Part shown: piece after piece, positions 1 through 9,425 of the stretch
Layout of the letters: every line of letters begins with the position of its first letter
Position numbering within the stretch: the stretch's first letter is position 1
Assembly: GCA_946567425.1 (NCBI GenBank)
Contig: CAMNXF010000001.1
Coordinates: 1 to 64,000 of the forward strand
DNA length: 64,000 bases
From: an uncultured Clostridia bacterium
GTDB lineage: Bacteria > Bacillota > Clostridia > Oscillospirales > Ruminococcaceae
Direction of reading: 5' to 3'
Notes under the pieces: generated by a model
Seen by the model: only the letters and a program-made list of their open reading frames with translations
Database searches by the model: none
What the model was told of the DNA's origin: nothing
Made by a program: the position numbers and the translations under genes

Positions 1-61
1 CACCGAAGCGAAACGCAACAGATTTACAGTCTGCCCCCTTTGGCCACTCGGGAACGCGCCC
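1..61 (-). tRNA. tRNA-Tyr (GTA), truncated by window start
   Basis: Reverse complement GGGCGCGTTCCCGAGTGGCCAAAGGGGGCAGACTGTAAATCTG: anticodon stem-loop AGA-CTGTAAA-TCT with anticodon GTA; long variable arm runs off the window edge. Confidence 0.85.
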
Positions 62-77
62 ATATATTAAAATAGAA

Positions 78-153
78 TGGAGCTGGTGAACGGACTCGAA
101 CCCCTGACCTGCTGATTACAAATCAGCTGCTCTACCAACTGAGCTACACCAGC
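78..153 (-). tRNA. tRNA-Thr (TGT)
   Basis: Reverse complement GCTGGTGTAGCTCAGTTGGTAGAGCAGCTGATTTGTAATCAGCAGGTCAGGGGTTCGAGTCCGTTCACCAGCTCCA: full cloverleaf, anticodon TGT, encoded CCA. Confidence 0.93.
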
Positions 154-574
154 GTTTTCTCCATATCGCTATCAGCGACTAATATATTATAGCACGTTCG
201 ATTGTATTTGTCAAGCGGTTTTTTTAAAAAAATTTTGAGCGGAGAAAGGGCGAAGATGCTCTGATATGGCATAAAACGCCTTGTACAGCCATTTCGCGAG
301 TTTAGTCAAGATAAAAAATTTTTTTTATGTTTTTAGCATAAGAAAGTTGTATAACGCGAGATTGTGTATTATTCCCAATGGTTAGTTGCGGCTATCACAA
401 GTGGGTGTTTGGCAAACAAGTGGCAACCAAAGCAACCGCAAGATAAGGTATGCCGAAGACACATGACCACAAAGATATAGAGATAAAGTTTGTACAGTTT
501 AGACCTTGCAAATCTCTGTCAATAAGAGTTATAATAGCACCAGCAAAGCAAAAGAAAGACAGGAGGCTATGATA

Positions 575-1249
575 ATGAGGACACAGACGCTCAGGGTTGA
601 GCGTGAAATGACGGGTATCACGATAAAGACAGCATAAGAGGTTGCGGCTGCGTACTTCGGCACAGCAAGCGAGTACATAAGAAGCGGTTATGACAAATAT
701 GCCGCGAATGACGGCATGGGTCGGCTTTGGTGCTTTGTTTCGGATTTGTCCATTCATGTTGAGAGCAAAAGCGGTGGTCGAGCACAGGCGGGCAAAATGG
801 TAACGCCAATTCTGCACTATAAGGACATTGAAACCTTGCAGGAGCTTGTCTGCAAGCTGCGCAAAGCGGGCGCGATGGTAAATACAAGCTGCGGTATTCA
901 CATTCACATCGGCGCGGATCAACATAGCCCGAAGTCATTGTGGAACTTGGTAAAAATCTTCACGAATAAGCAGGACATTATTTTCAAGGCTTTAACGGTG
1001 GACTTCAATAGGCAAAGCTTCTGCAAGAAGTTGGAGAACAGGCTCTCCGAGAACTTAAACATGACGCGACCGAGCAGTATGAACAAGGTTGTGGATATCT
1101 GGTATAGAGGGTATTCCGGCGACAGAAACGCTCATTACAATTTAAGCCGCTATCACGCTGTAAATCTTCATTCAGTATTTACAAAGGTCACAGTCGAGTT
1201 CCGCTGCTTTAATTCCACACTTCCAAAGGGATTCCCAACAAGCCCGTAG
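575..1249 (+). pseudogene. Amidoligase-family (Amidoligase_2-like) pseudogene
   Basis: Frame from ATG 575 reads MRTQTLRVEREMTGITIKTA*EVAAAYFGTASEYIRSGYDKYAANDGMGRLW... and continues to CGIHIHIGADQH...YHAVNLHSVFTKVTVEFRCFNSTLPKG. In-frame TAA at 635-637; truncated C-terminus. Confidence 0.7.
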
Positions 1250-1973
1250 GAAACGGACAGCACGGTACGGCGAGGTATGCAACCAAAGGGGAAGTTGCCA
1301 AGTCCTACAAACATATTCCCTACTCTCGTTTCGCCGCTTTTGCTTCTTCACTTAGTGCCATTTTGTACCACTTCTTTCCGTTTTTTATAATATCACAAGC
1401 GAGGCAACTTTTCAATTTGCCCAAAATTACAAAACCACGTTGCTATGCGGTTTTATAGCATATTTGTGTGCAAGCGATACGTGATATTTTTGCAAAATGA
1501 CCATTGTGTAGAAAATTGTGTTCTTTATGCATTGTTAACCAAATAACTTTTCGCAATTTTTCTGCGCTTGCTTTTTTTTGCAAAACGTGATATAATATAC
1601 CTAAACCAATTAGAGAAGGGAATACCTATTATGTTTAAGTTTGGTGGCGAAGACTGCCTGACTTCGGAAGACTTTCTTCTCGAGAGCTAAAAGGAAATTC
1701 ATCAGTGGCGGAACTGAAAAACACGCGGAACTCTACTGCAAGGAAATCAGGAGTGGTACGAGATAAGGGAATGGAGATACTTAATGTTGTTAAAGGTATT
1801 TTCCGATCCGATGCTCATACTCCCGCATAGAAAGAATATAATACCAAAAAGATAGCAAAGAGTATTGCAAGTTTTTGGGATATGACGCTAAAGACAACCC
1901 GGCTATAAACAAAGACAGCGGTGGTATTAAGATACCCAGGTCAAAAAACAATTGGGTAGAGAGGTGCTAAACT

Positions 1974-2204
1974 ATGCTTAATCTGAAAAACACTTCAATC
2001 GCGGCAAACATTATCTCAGCACTTGTTCTTATCGAATGTGACGAGAATAGAGCATATGAACTGCCCGTTGATGCGAGCACCGAGTGGTATTTGGTAGTAA
2101 AGACGAATATTCCTACCGATGACAGAATATATGAACGTCAAGCTAAAACGGCATTACGGCAATACAAAGGCAAAGACATACCCGGTGAAATCGTATCTGC
2201 GTAG
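1974..2204 (+). CDS. Small hypothetical protein in decayed accessory segment
   Basis: 76-aa ORF; no family recognised; surrounding frames look degraded. Confidence 0.3.
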   Translation: MLNLKNTSIAANIISALVLIECDENRAYELPVDASTEWYLVVKTNIPTDDRIYERQAKTALRQYKGKDIPGEIVSA

Positions 2205-2426
2205 GTTTAAGATGTCTACCCAAGCAGCCATTTGGCGATTTTACATGCTTTACAAGCGAGCGAAAAAAGGACTTTAAACGGTGTAGATAAAGGAAACCGT
2301 CAAGGAGAAGCCCGCCTTGATGATTTTGCTGTAAGTCATAGTACCTTATAGCTTTAGATCATACGGCGCGTCTGAGCCGCGCACGGGAAATTCAGATATG
2401 AGCGGTGAATTTTGAAGGGAGAAATT

Positions 2427-3497
2427 ATGAAAAATCAATGTCCGCAGTGCGGAAGAATAATTCGGTATAACGGGCTGTGCGCTAAATGCCGAACGGAAAA
2501 CGAGGAAAAGGAGATACTCGCGCTGAACGGCGAGGAGCTTGCGGCAAAGACCGCCGAGGTTATATCTAACGGATTTGACGAGGATATGTGCTGTAAGCTC
2601 ATACGGCTTCGCGGCATAAACACAGAGCAATTGGCTAAAGTGGCTTGGGAGAAAAGGCAGCTCAACTTCGCGCCTGTGTATAAGGACGCGTCGGAAAGCG
2701 TAACGTCCGAGATGATAGCAGAGCTTTTCCGCGACGATACGGACAGCCGGACAGCAAACAATCTGCTTGTGTGTCTTGCGCACAGGAGCGGAGATACCGT
2801 GCTTAAGGCGTTCCGCGAGCTTGAGGAAAATCCGCGCGAGTGGAGAAAAAAACTGTACGTCGACCCGCACGTTTACGCGAACGAGGGCGGCTGGACGTTT
2901 GACGGGAACGGCAAGGTCACCGAAACGGTGTTCCGCAAGTGTTATCCCGTTGTCCGCAAAACCACCGAGGAACGCGAAAAAAGTCCCGTTAAACTCATAA
3001 CGCCTGCCGAGGGAACGTGCGCAGGCTGCGGAACAAAGCTTGTAAATCTGATCGAACTTGACGGACACGACGAACGGCTTAAATTTCTCGGAATAGACGG
3101 AAAAATCGCGCTGAAGGGCTGCCTGAACTGTATTCCGTATAACGAGAACGGCTTTGTGCGTTTCGATCTCAACGGTTGGAGCGAGATAGTTCCGGAAAAG
3201 TGTTACGCCGAGGAAGCGGACGAACCGAATTGGACGGACGAGCTCACCGAAAATACGTTCGCGCTTGCGGACAGCCCCATGCCCGAGTACTTCCCGTTTT
3301 GTTGGGATACGGGTTCGGCGGTAGGCGGTTTCCCGTTCTGGATACACGACTGCATTATCAAGGATTGCCCCGACTGCGGAAAGCCGATGATATGTCTGGC
3401 GCAGCTCGGCGAGGACGCTCACGGCTACGACGCGAACGTAATAATTGAGGTGTGCCGCGAATGCAAGGTGGCGGCGGTGCTGTATCAGCAGACATAA
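2427..3497 (+). CDS. Hypothetical zinc-ribbon protein with several CxxC knuckles
   Basis: ORF with RBS aagggaga before ATG 2427; CPQCG..CAKC, CAGCG, CLNC, CPDCG, CREC motifs. Confidence 0.75.
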   Translation: MKNQCPQCGRIIRYNGLCAKCRTENEEKEILALNGEELAAKTAEVISNGFDEDMCCKLIRLRGINTEQLAKVAWEKRQLNFAPVYKDASESVTSEMIAELFRDDTDSRTANNLLVCLAHRSGDTVLKAFRELEENPREWRKKLYVDPHVYANEGGWTFDGNGKVTETVFRKCYPVVRKTTEEREKSPVKLITPAEGTCAGCGTKLVNLIELDGHDERLKFLGIDGKIALKGCLNCIPYNENGFVRFDLNGWSEIVPEKCYAEEADEPNWTDELTENTFALADSPMPEYFPFCWDTGSAVGGFPFWIHDCIIKDCPDCGKPMICLAQLGEDAHGYDANVIIEVCRECKVAAVLYQQT

Positions 3498-3529
3498 ACA
3501 CGGCTTTTTTTCTTAATGTAGGGAGAAAT

Positions 3530-4273
3530 ATGATGAAACACAAAATTATTTTATTGACAGCAATAGCCTTGGCAGCCGTATTATCAAGCGCTTGTTCGCT
3601 TTACAGATATACGGACAAATCCGAGACATCATCTGAAACGCACTCCGAAAGCTCAAGCTCGACGTATTCGGAGCCTATCCCCGTAGGCGGCATTGTTATT
3701 CCGACCGAATTCGGCAGTGACGATCTGTTTTTGCAGGATATTCTTATACAAAAAGCGCCGTTCGCCGTCGAATGCGCGATAACGTGGTTCAGCGGTATGA
3801 CCGCCGACTATATCGGCGAATGTGAGCTTATGGATTTCATTTTCGAGGGAAGTACCACGCCCGCGCCCTACTATTGTCTTGCGGAGACGTTTCCGCAAAC
3901 TGCCGAAGAAATGGAAAAGTATCTGAAACAATTTTTCACGTCAGAGGTTACGGCGCGATTTATGAAAAACGTGAGCCGCGGCACAATGATGGAAAATGCC
4001 GACGGCACGTATGCCGTTAAGATCGACGGCGGAGAAAGCCCCACACGGTTTATCGGGATAGACGGAAAGATGTATTGCTCCGAAAGCACCGCCGGCAGCG
4101 GACTGACCGCTAGCTATTGGAACACTGCCAAGGTCACTTCCCGCACGGACGATACGATCACCTTTACGTACATTTACGCCTATTACGGGGAACTGACCGA
4201 GGGCAAGGGATCGTTAAAAAAGGAAGACGGCGATTGGAAGTTCGAGCGCTGCGAATGTTGGCTGACGGATTAA
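3530..4273 (+). CDS. Putative lipoprotein
   Basis: MMKHKIILLTAIALAAVLSSAC lipobox signal peptide followed by Ser/Thr-rich linker. Confidence 0.75.
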   Translation: MMKHKIILLTAIALAAVLSSACSLYRYTDKSETSSETHSESSSSTYSEPIPVGGIVIPTEFGSDDLFLQDILIQKAPFAVECAITWFSGMTADYIGECELMDFIFEGSTTPAPYYCLAETFPQTAEEMEKYLKQFFTSEVTARFMKNVSRGTMMENADGTYAVKIDGGESPTRFIGIDGKMYCSESTAGSGLTASYWNTAKVTSRTDDTITFTYIYAYYGELTEGKGSLKKEDGDWKFERCECWLTD

Positions 4274-4296
4274 ATTACCGACCCACTCAAAAAATA

Positions 4297-4333
4297 TACC
4301 TCCCGAGCCGCGGCACGGGAGGTAATTTTATTT
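4297..4333 (+). terminator. Intrinsic terminator (possibly bidirectional)
   Basis: TACCTCCCG-N10-CGGGAGGTA stem followed by attttatttt. Confidence 0.7.
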
Positions 4334-6214
4334 TATGCTCATACAACGCATAGCGTTAAGTATCGCGATGACCGAAACTCCCACGTCAGCGAAAACCGCC
4401 GCCCACATATTACCTAAGCCGAATACCGTAAGCACAAGTACCGCGAGCTTAACACCGAGCGCGAACACAATATTTTCGGTCACGATATGGCGCGTCTTTC
4501 GCGCTATGCGCACGGCAAGCGGAAGATTTTCGATGTTGTCGTTCATCAGCACGATATCCGCTGCCTCTATAGCCGCGTCCGAGCCGAGACCGCCCATTGC
4601 GATGCCGACGTCCGCGCGGGCGAGCGACGGCGCGTCGTTCATTCCATCGCCGACGTATGCAAGCGTGGAACCCGCAAGCTTATCACGGTAAAGCTCCTCA
4701 ACCGCCTTGACCTTGCCGTCCGGCAGAAGCTGCGACTGCACCTCATCAACGCCGACCGCCTTTGCAACGGCGTTCGCGGTGATCTTACGGTCGCCCGTCA
4801 GCATAACGGTGCGCTCCGCTCCGAGACGCTTCAGCTCAGCGAGCGCGGGCTTGGCGTTTTCCTTTACCTCGTCCGAGACCGTGATATATCCGCAGTACTT
4901 CCCGTCAACGGCGCAGTGAACTATCGTTCCCGCGCTTTTTTGTTCGGTGATCTTCGCGCCGATCTTCTCCATTAACCGCGCATTGCCGACCGCGATCTCT
5001 CTGCCGTCTATGACCGCTCTCACGCCGAAACCCGCGATCTCCTCCGCGTTATCCGCTTTGGGAACGCCGCCGAAAGCTTTTGCGGCATTGATGATCGAAA
5101 CGGCGATAGGGTGATTGGAGATCTGCTCCGCCGCCGCGCAGTATGACAGAAGCTCATTCTCCGAAATGCCCTGCGGACACTTTTCCGATACCGCAAAGCT
5201 GCCTTTTGTAAGCGTTCCCGTTTTGTCGAAAACGAACGTCTGCGCTTTCGCGAGAGCCTCCAGATAATTCGCGCCCTTTATCATAATTCCGTGCCGCGAC
5301 GCTCCGCCAATGCCGCCGAAATATGACAGCGGCACGGAGATCACCAGCGCGCACGGACAGCTCACAACAAGGAACGTCAGCGCCTTGTATATCCAGTCGT
5401 TCCACAACCCGCCGTTCATTCCGCTCGAAAGTCCGATAACAAGCGGCGGAACAACAGCCAGCAGCAACGCCGAGATAACCACGATAGGCGTGTACACTCT
5501 CGCGAAACGTGTGATAAAGTTTTCCGTTTTCGCCTTGTTGTCAGAGGAATTTTCGACAAGCTCCAGTATCTTCGAGACCGTGGAATCGGAGTACGGCTTG
5601 GAAACGCGTATCTTCAGCAGACCGTTCGTGTTGACGCTGCCGCTTATCACCTCGTCGCCGACCGCGACCCCGCGCAGCGCGCTCTCGCCCGTCAGCGCGG
5701 CAGTGTTCAATTCGCTTGCTCCGAAGATCACCTCGCCGTCCAGCGGAACACGCTCGCCCGGCTTGATAACAACTGTTTCGCCAACCTTCACCTCGTCCGG
5801 CTCGACCTCGGTGATTTCACCGTCACGCTCGACGTTCGCGTACTCGGGATTGATGTCCATCATGTCCGAAATGTTTTTGCGAGATTTGCCGACCGCCACT
5901 GACTGGAACAGCTCGCCGACCTGATAAAAGATCATTACCGCGACGCCCTCGGAATATTCGCCGATTATCATTGCGCCTATCGACGCTATCGCCATAAGGA
6001 AGTTCTCGTCAAAAACCTGTCCGTGCGCGATGTTGCGGACGGCTTTCCAGAGGATATCCCAGCCCGCCGCAAAATACGCGCCGAGGAACACCGCAAGCCG
6101 CACGAACCACAACACCGAGAACGTTTCTTCCGTTTCGGGAATAAACAATCCCGCCGCGAAAACGACTGCCGCGATTATTATACGGACAAGCATTTTCTTT
6201 TGTTTTCTGCTCAT
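4328..6214 (-). CDS. cadA: Heavy-metal translocating P1B-type ATPase (Cd/Zn/Co type)
   Basis: SCPCAL transmembrane motif, DKTGTLT phosphorylation motif, GDGMNDAPSL hinge, HP locus SNHPIA. Confidence 0.9.
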   Translation of the reverse strand: MSRKQKKMLVRIIIAAVVFAAGLFIPETEETFSVLWFVRLAVFLGAYFAAGWDILWKAVRNIAHGQVFDENFLMAIASIGAMIIGEYSEGVAVMIFYQVGELFQSVAVGKSRKNISDMMDINPEYANVERDGEITEVEPDEVKVGETVVIKPGERVPLDGEVIFGASELNTAALTGESALRGVAVGDEVISGSVNTNGLLKIRVSKPYSDSTVSKILELVENSSDNKAKTENFITRFARVYTPIVVISALLLAVVPPLVIGLSSGMNGGLWNDWIYKALTFLVVSCPCALVISVPLSYFGGIGGASRHGIMIKGANYLEALAKAQTFVFDKTGTLTKGSFAVSEKCPQGISENELLSYCAAAEQISNHPIAVSIINAAKAFGGVPKADNAEEIAGFGVRAVIDGREIAVGNARLMEKIGAKITEQKSAGTIVHCAVDGKYCGYITVSDEVKENAKPALAELKRLGAERTVMLTGDRKITANAVAKAVGVDEVQSQLLPDGKVKAVEELYRDKLAGSTLAYVGDGMNDAPSLARADVGIAMGGLGSDAAIEAADIVLMNDNIENLPLAVRIARKTRHIVTENIVFALGVKLAVLVLTVFGLGNMWAAVFADVGVSVIAILNAMRCMSIK

Positions 6215-6237
6215 AAATTACCTCCAAGCAGCATAGA

Positions 6238-6459
6238 TCACTTCACAACGATCTCGCAGTCGGGCTCTACCTTTTTGCAGACCTTGACCGCCTCCCTTAC
6301 AATATCGTCAAAGCGCGCGTCGTCCGCTTCGATAGTCATTTTCTGACTCATAAAGCTAACCGACGCGTCGGTAACGCCGTCGATCTTTTTGATCGCGGTC
6401 TCCATTTTTGCGGCGCAGTTTGCGCAGTCCAGATCGATCAGTTTAAATGTCTTTTTCAT
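6238..6459 (-). CDS. Heavy-metal-associated (HMA) domain protein
   Basis: LDCANCAAKMETAIKKIDGV: CxxC HMA motif in a 73-aa protein. Confidence 0.85.
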   Translation of the reverse strand: MKKTFKLIDLDCANCAAKMETAIKKIDGVTDASVSFMSQKMTIEADDARFDDIVREAVKVCKKVEPDCEIVVK

Positions 6460-6472
6460 ATCGGTACCCCTT

Positions 6473-7081
6473 TCAATCTTTTATAATTACCGCGTAACAA
6501 CACGGCACAGTGCCCTTTATCAGCTTGCTTTTGACCTCGCCTACATTGCAGTTTTTCAGCATTTCGACGTATTCCCCGGGAGAGTACTCCGTGTTTGGAC
6601 TGAACCCCAGCTTGCCGTACACCTTTAACAGCGTCTCCGAAATCGCCGCCTTATGCTTTGTCATAAAGGTCGGCAGCAGAATTTTCCCACCGCACTTGGT
6701 TACACGGCAAAGCTCACGAACCGCTTTTTCGGGATCGTTCAGCAAATGCAGAACGTTCCCCGCGATGACGATGTCGAACGTTTCGTCCGCATAGTCAAGG
6801 CGGAAAATATTCGCGCGCTCGAACTCTATATTAACAAATCCGCGTTTTTTCGCCTTTTTCCGCGCGACGTTAAGCATCTCTTCCGAATAGTCGGTGCAGA
6901 CGACGCTTTTTGCTTTTCTCGCGGCGGCAAGCGAAAGCTCACCCGTACCCGCCGCGCAGTCAAGAACAGCCGCTCCATGCGGAACGAGCCGCAGCGTAAC
7001 GCTCACCATTTCACGGTAGACCTTGCCGTTGAGTGCCTCGGCAACATCGTAAAATCTCGCAAACGTACTCCAGAAATCCAT
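6473..7081 (-). CDS. Class I SAM-dependent methyltransferase
   Basis: VLDCAAGTGELSLAAA motif I, FDIVIAGNVLHLLNDPEKAVRELCRVTKCGGKIL. Confidence 0.85.
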   Translation of the reverse strand: MDFWSTFARFYDVAEALNGKVYREMVSVTLRLVPHGAAVLDCAAGTGELSLAAARKAKSVVCTDYSEEMLNVARKKAKKRGFVNIEFERANIFRLDYADETFDIVIAGNVLHLLNDPEKAVRELCRVTKCGGKILLPTFMTKHKAAISETLLKVYGKLGFSPNTEYSPGEYVEMLKNCNVGEVKSKLIKGTVPCCYAVIIKD

Positions 7082-7083
7082 AA

Positions 7084-7443
7084 CTACTCCTCGTTTATAT
7101 GCTCAAAGCCCTGCTCCAGAATGGTGTTGACATGACCGTCCGCAAGCGAATAAAACACTGTTTTTCCCTCGCGGCGAAAGCTCACAAGCTCCGCGTTTTT
7201 CAGAATTTTCAGCTGATGCGAAACAGCGCTGCTCGTCATTCCGACCGCCGTTGAAATATCACAGACACACAGCTCTCCGCCCGAAAGCGCGCTCAATATC
7301 TTAATGCGCGTCGAGTCGCCGAACACCTTGAACAGCTCCGCAACATCAATAAGCGTGTCGTCGTCCGGCATATTCGCCGTGATCTTTTCAATTGTATCGG
7401 GGTGCGCGTGCATAAATTCGCAATGCGGAATATCGTTTATCAT
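7084..7443 (-). CDS. ArsR/SmtB-family metal-responsive repressor
   Basis: ELCVCDIS metal-site motif, winged HTH SSAVSHQLKILKNAELVSFRREGKTVFYSL; ATG 7443 preceded by GGAG. Confidence 0.9.
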   Translation of the reverse strand: MINDIPHCEFMHAHPDTIEKITANMPDDDTLIDVAELFKVFGDSTRIKILSALSGGELCVCDISTAVGMTSSAVSHQLKILKNAELVSFRREGKTVFYSLADGHVNTILEQGFEHINEE

Positions 7444-7469
7444 AAAAACTCCTTTCATTCGCTTTTCGA

Positions 7470-7501
7470 TCAAACAATTGAACAACTGTTCATTTGTTTG
7501 A
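7470..7501 (-). promoter_or_regulatory. ArsR/SmtB-type operator palindrome
   Basis: TCAAACAATTGAACA-AC-TGTTCATTTGTTTGA: 15-2-15 inverted repeat with one mismatch, core TGAACA-N2-TGTTCA. Confidence 0.85.
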
Positions 7502-7505
7502 CTGT

Positions 7506-7534
7506 ATTATACACCCTTTACGAAATTTTGTCAA
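7506..7534 (-). promoter_or_regulatory. Sigma70/sigmaA promoter of the metal operon
   Basis: Minus strand TTGACA-17 bp-TATAAT, perfect consensus, directly upstream of the operator. Confidence 0.9.
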
Positions 7535-7831
7535 GGGGTTTTTTGAAATTTTTTTAATTATTTCCGAAAGTTTTCAGTACTAAGAGCATGTGTTCATAGA
7601 CGTTTTAAGATGGAGAAGGCATGAGAAATAATAACCATGCACTCAGCAGAGCATGAAGAAACTTCATAATCTTTGGATAATCTGCTTAAAAGGTTTATTC
7701 AAGCAAAAGTTTGTTCAAGACCTAGGCACTCTGGAAAATTTTGTGTAAAAGCAAATCCGAAAATAATTAAATCGGTTAACGATAACGACTTCACCATCCA
7801 ACACTTCTTGTGTTGCTTTTAAAATAACAAA

Positions 7832-7852
7832 AGCTCCCCGTTACGGGGAGCT
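7832..7852. repeat. Direct-repeat copy 1 of target hairpin AGCTCCCCGTTACGGGGAGCT flanking the IS
   Basis: Identical 21 bp in the same orientation (central GTTAC) at 9385-9405. Confidence 0.85.
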
Positions 7853-9384
7853 CAGCCTGTCGAAAAAGTCAGCCGAAAGGCTGGCTTTTTTAATAGAGAT
7901 GAAGTATAATAGAAATAGAGGTGAAGAGAAATGTTGAGCAAGAATAGGAAAGAAACAAAACAGGGAGAGATAGTGTTTATAGAGGATTTGGTACCGGAGG
8001 AACATCTTCTGCGAAAGATAGAAGCAGCGGTAGATTTCACAAAAAATATATGACATAGTCGGCGGGTTATACAGTGCGAACAACGGCAGACCAAGCACCG
8101 ACCCTGTTGTGCTGTTCAGGAGTGCAATAATTCAGCACATCTATGGTATTCCATCACTGCGACGAACCGCGGATGAAATCAGCTTGAATATTGCATATCG
8201 GTGGTTTCTTGGCTATTCGCTTACAGAGAAAACACCGCATTTCTCAACGTTCAGCTACAATTTCAGCCACCGATTCACCGAAGAGATTGTGCAGCAGGTG
8301 TTCGATTGGATTTTGAACGAAATTAACGACGCAGGCTATTTGTCACCCGAGACTGTATTCATTGACGGAACACATATCAAAGCGAATGCCAACATCAAAA
8401 AAGCTATTCGTAAAGCGGTTCCCGAGGCTTCAAAAATCTATTCCGAGCAGCTTCTGAACGAGATAAATCAAGACCGTGACGACCACGGCAAAAAGCCGTT
8501 TGACGGTGGCAGAGAGCCGAAAGAAAAGGTTATCACCGAATCCAAAACCGACCCCGAATGCGGAGTTTTTCACAAGGGAGAGCACAAGAAATGCTTTGCT
8601 TATGCGGCACAAACCGCTTGTGATAAAAACGGATACATACTTGATGTAACAGTCAATCCCGGCAATGTTCATGACAGCGTGGCTTTTGACGGATTCTACG
8701 AACGTCTGAAACGGTTTGCGGCAATGCGTTATGTGGTTGCAAACGCAGGATACAAGACCCCTTGGATATGCAAAAGAGTGATTGACGACGGTAAAATCCC
8801 TGTTCTTCCATACAAGCGACCCATGGGAAAAGACGGCTTTTTCAGACCCTATGAGTACATTTTCGATGAATATTTTAACTGCGTTTTATGCCCTGAAAAT
8901 CAAGCTTTAAGCTATTCCACAACCACTCGTGAAGGTTACCGAGAATTCAAAAGCTGTCCTCAAATCTGTGAAAACTGCCCCTCGCTCAGCAAATGCACCG
9001 AAAACAAAATGCACATAAAAACCGTTCAAAAACACATTTGGTTAGATTACCTTGAGCTTGCCGAGGATTACCGCCACATTCCCGAGCTTCGCAAGCTTTA
9101 TGATCGGCGCAAGGAAACGATTGAGCGTGTTTTTGCCGACGCAAAAGAAAAGTGCGCAATGAGATTTACATATCTTCGCAGCTTGACTCGTGTCACTAAT
9201 TGGGTCAGGCTTAAATTTGCTGCTATGAATCTCAAAAAGTATGCGATACACAAGTGGCATCGCTTGCTTTTTTCACTTTTGCGTCCTCTTTTTCTTCGCA
9301 ACGATTTTTCTTTGTTGATTTCCGCCGCTTAAATATCTAAACCGCCGTTTCCACGAGAGAAAATGACCGTTTTTCGACAGACTG
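7853..9384 (+). mobile_element. IS1182-family-like insertion sequence (~1.53 kb)
   Basis: Transposase plus terminal inverted repeats CAGCCTGTCGAAAAA (7853-7867) and TTTTTCGACAGACTG (9370-9384), 14/15 match. Confidence 0.88.
7931..9332 (+). pseudogene. IS1182-like transposase, frameshifted
   Basis: N-terminal MLSKNRKETKQGEIVFIEDLVPEEHLLRKIEAAVDFTKN stops at TGA 8051. Continues in the +1 frame as IYDIVGGLYSANNGRPSTDPVVLFRSAIIQHIYGIPSLRRT... to RRKETIERVFADAKEK. Confidence 0.85.
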
Positions 9385-9405
9385 AGCTCCCCGTTACGGG
9401 GAGCT
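9385..9405. repeat. Direct-repeat copy 2 of target hairpin
   Basis: AGCTCCCCGTTACGGGGAGCT; lies just downstream of the 9426 stop codon on the minus strand. Confidence 0.85.
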
Positions 9406-9425
9406 TTCAGTCAGTAAAACCCGAT

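Noticed and set aside
2346-3422. 358-aa minus-strand ORF opposite the zinc-ribbon gene
   Set aside because: The plus-strand frame has an RBS and coherent CxxC motifs; the minus frame has neither.
7560-7830. Possible additional gene remnant between the metal promoter and the IS
   Set aside because: Translated all frames mentally around 7630-7830; only short fragments with no family resemblance.
8041-8110. Programmed -1 ribosomal frameshift in the IS transposase
   Set aside because: The two frames differ by +1, the A6 run is short, and the family normally has a single ORF; an indel is simpler.
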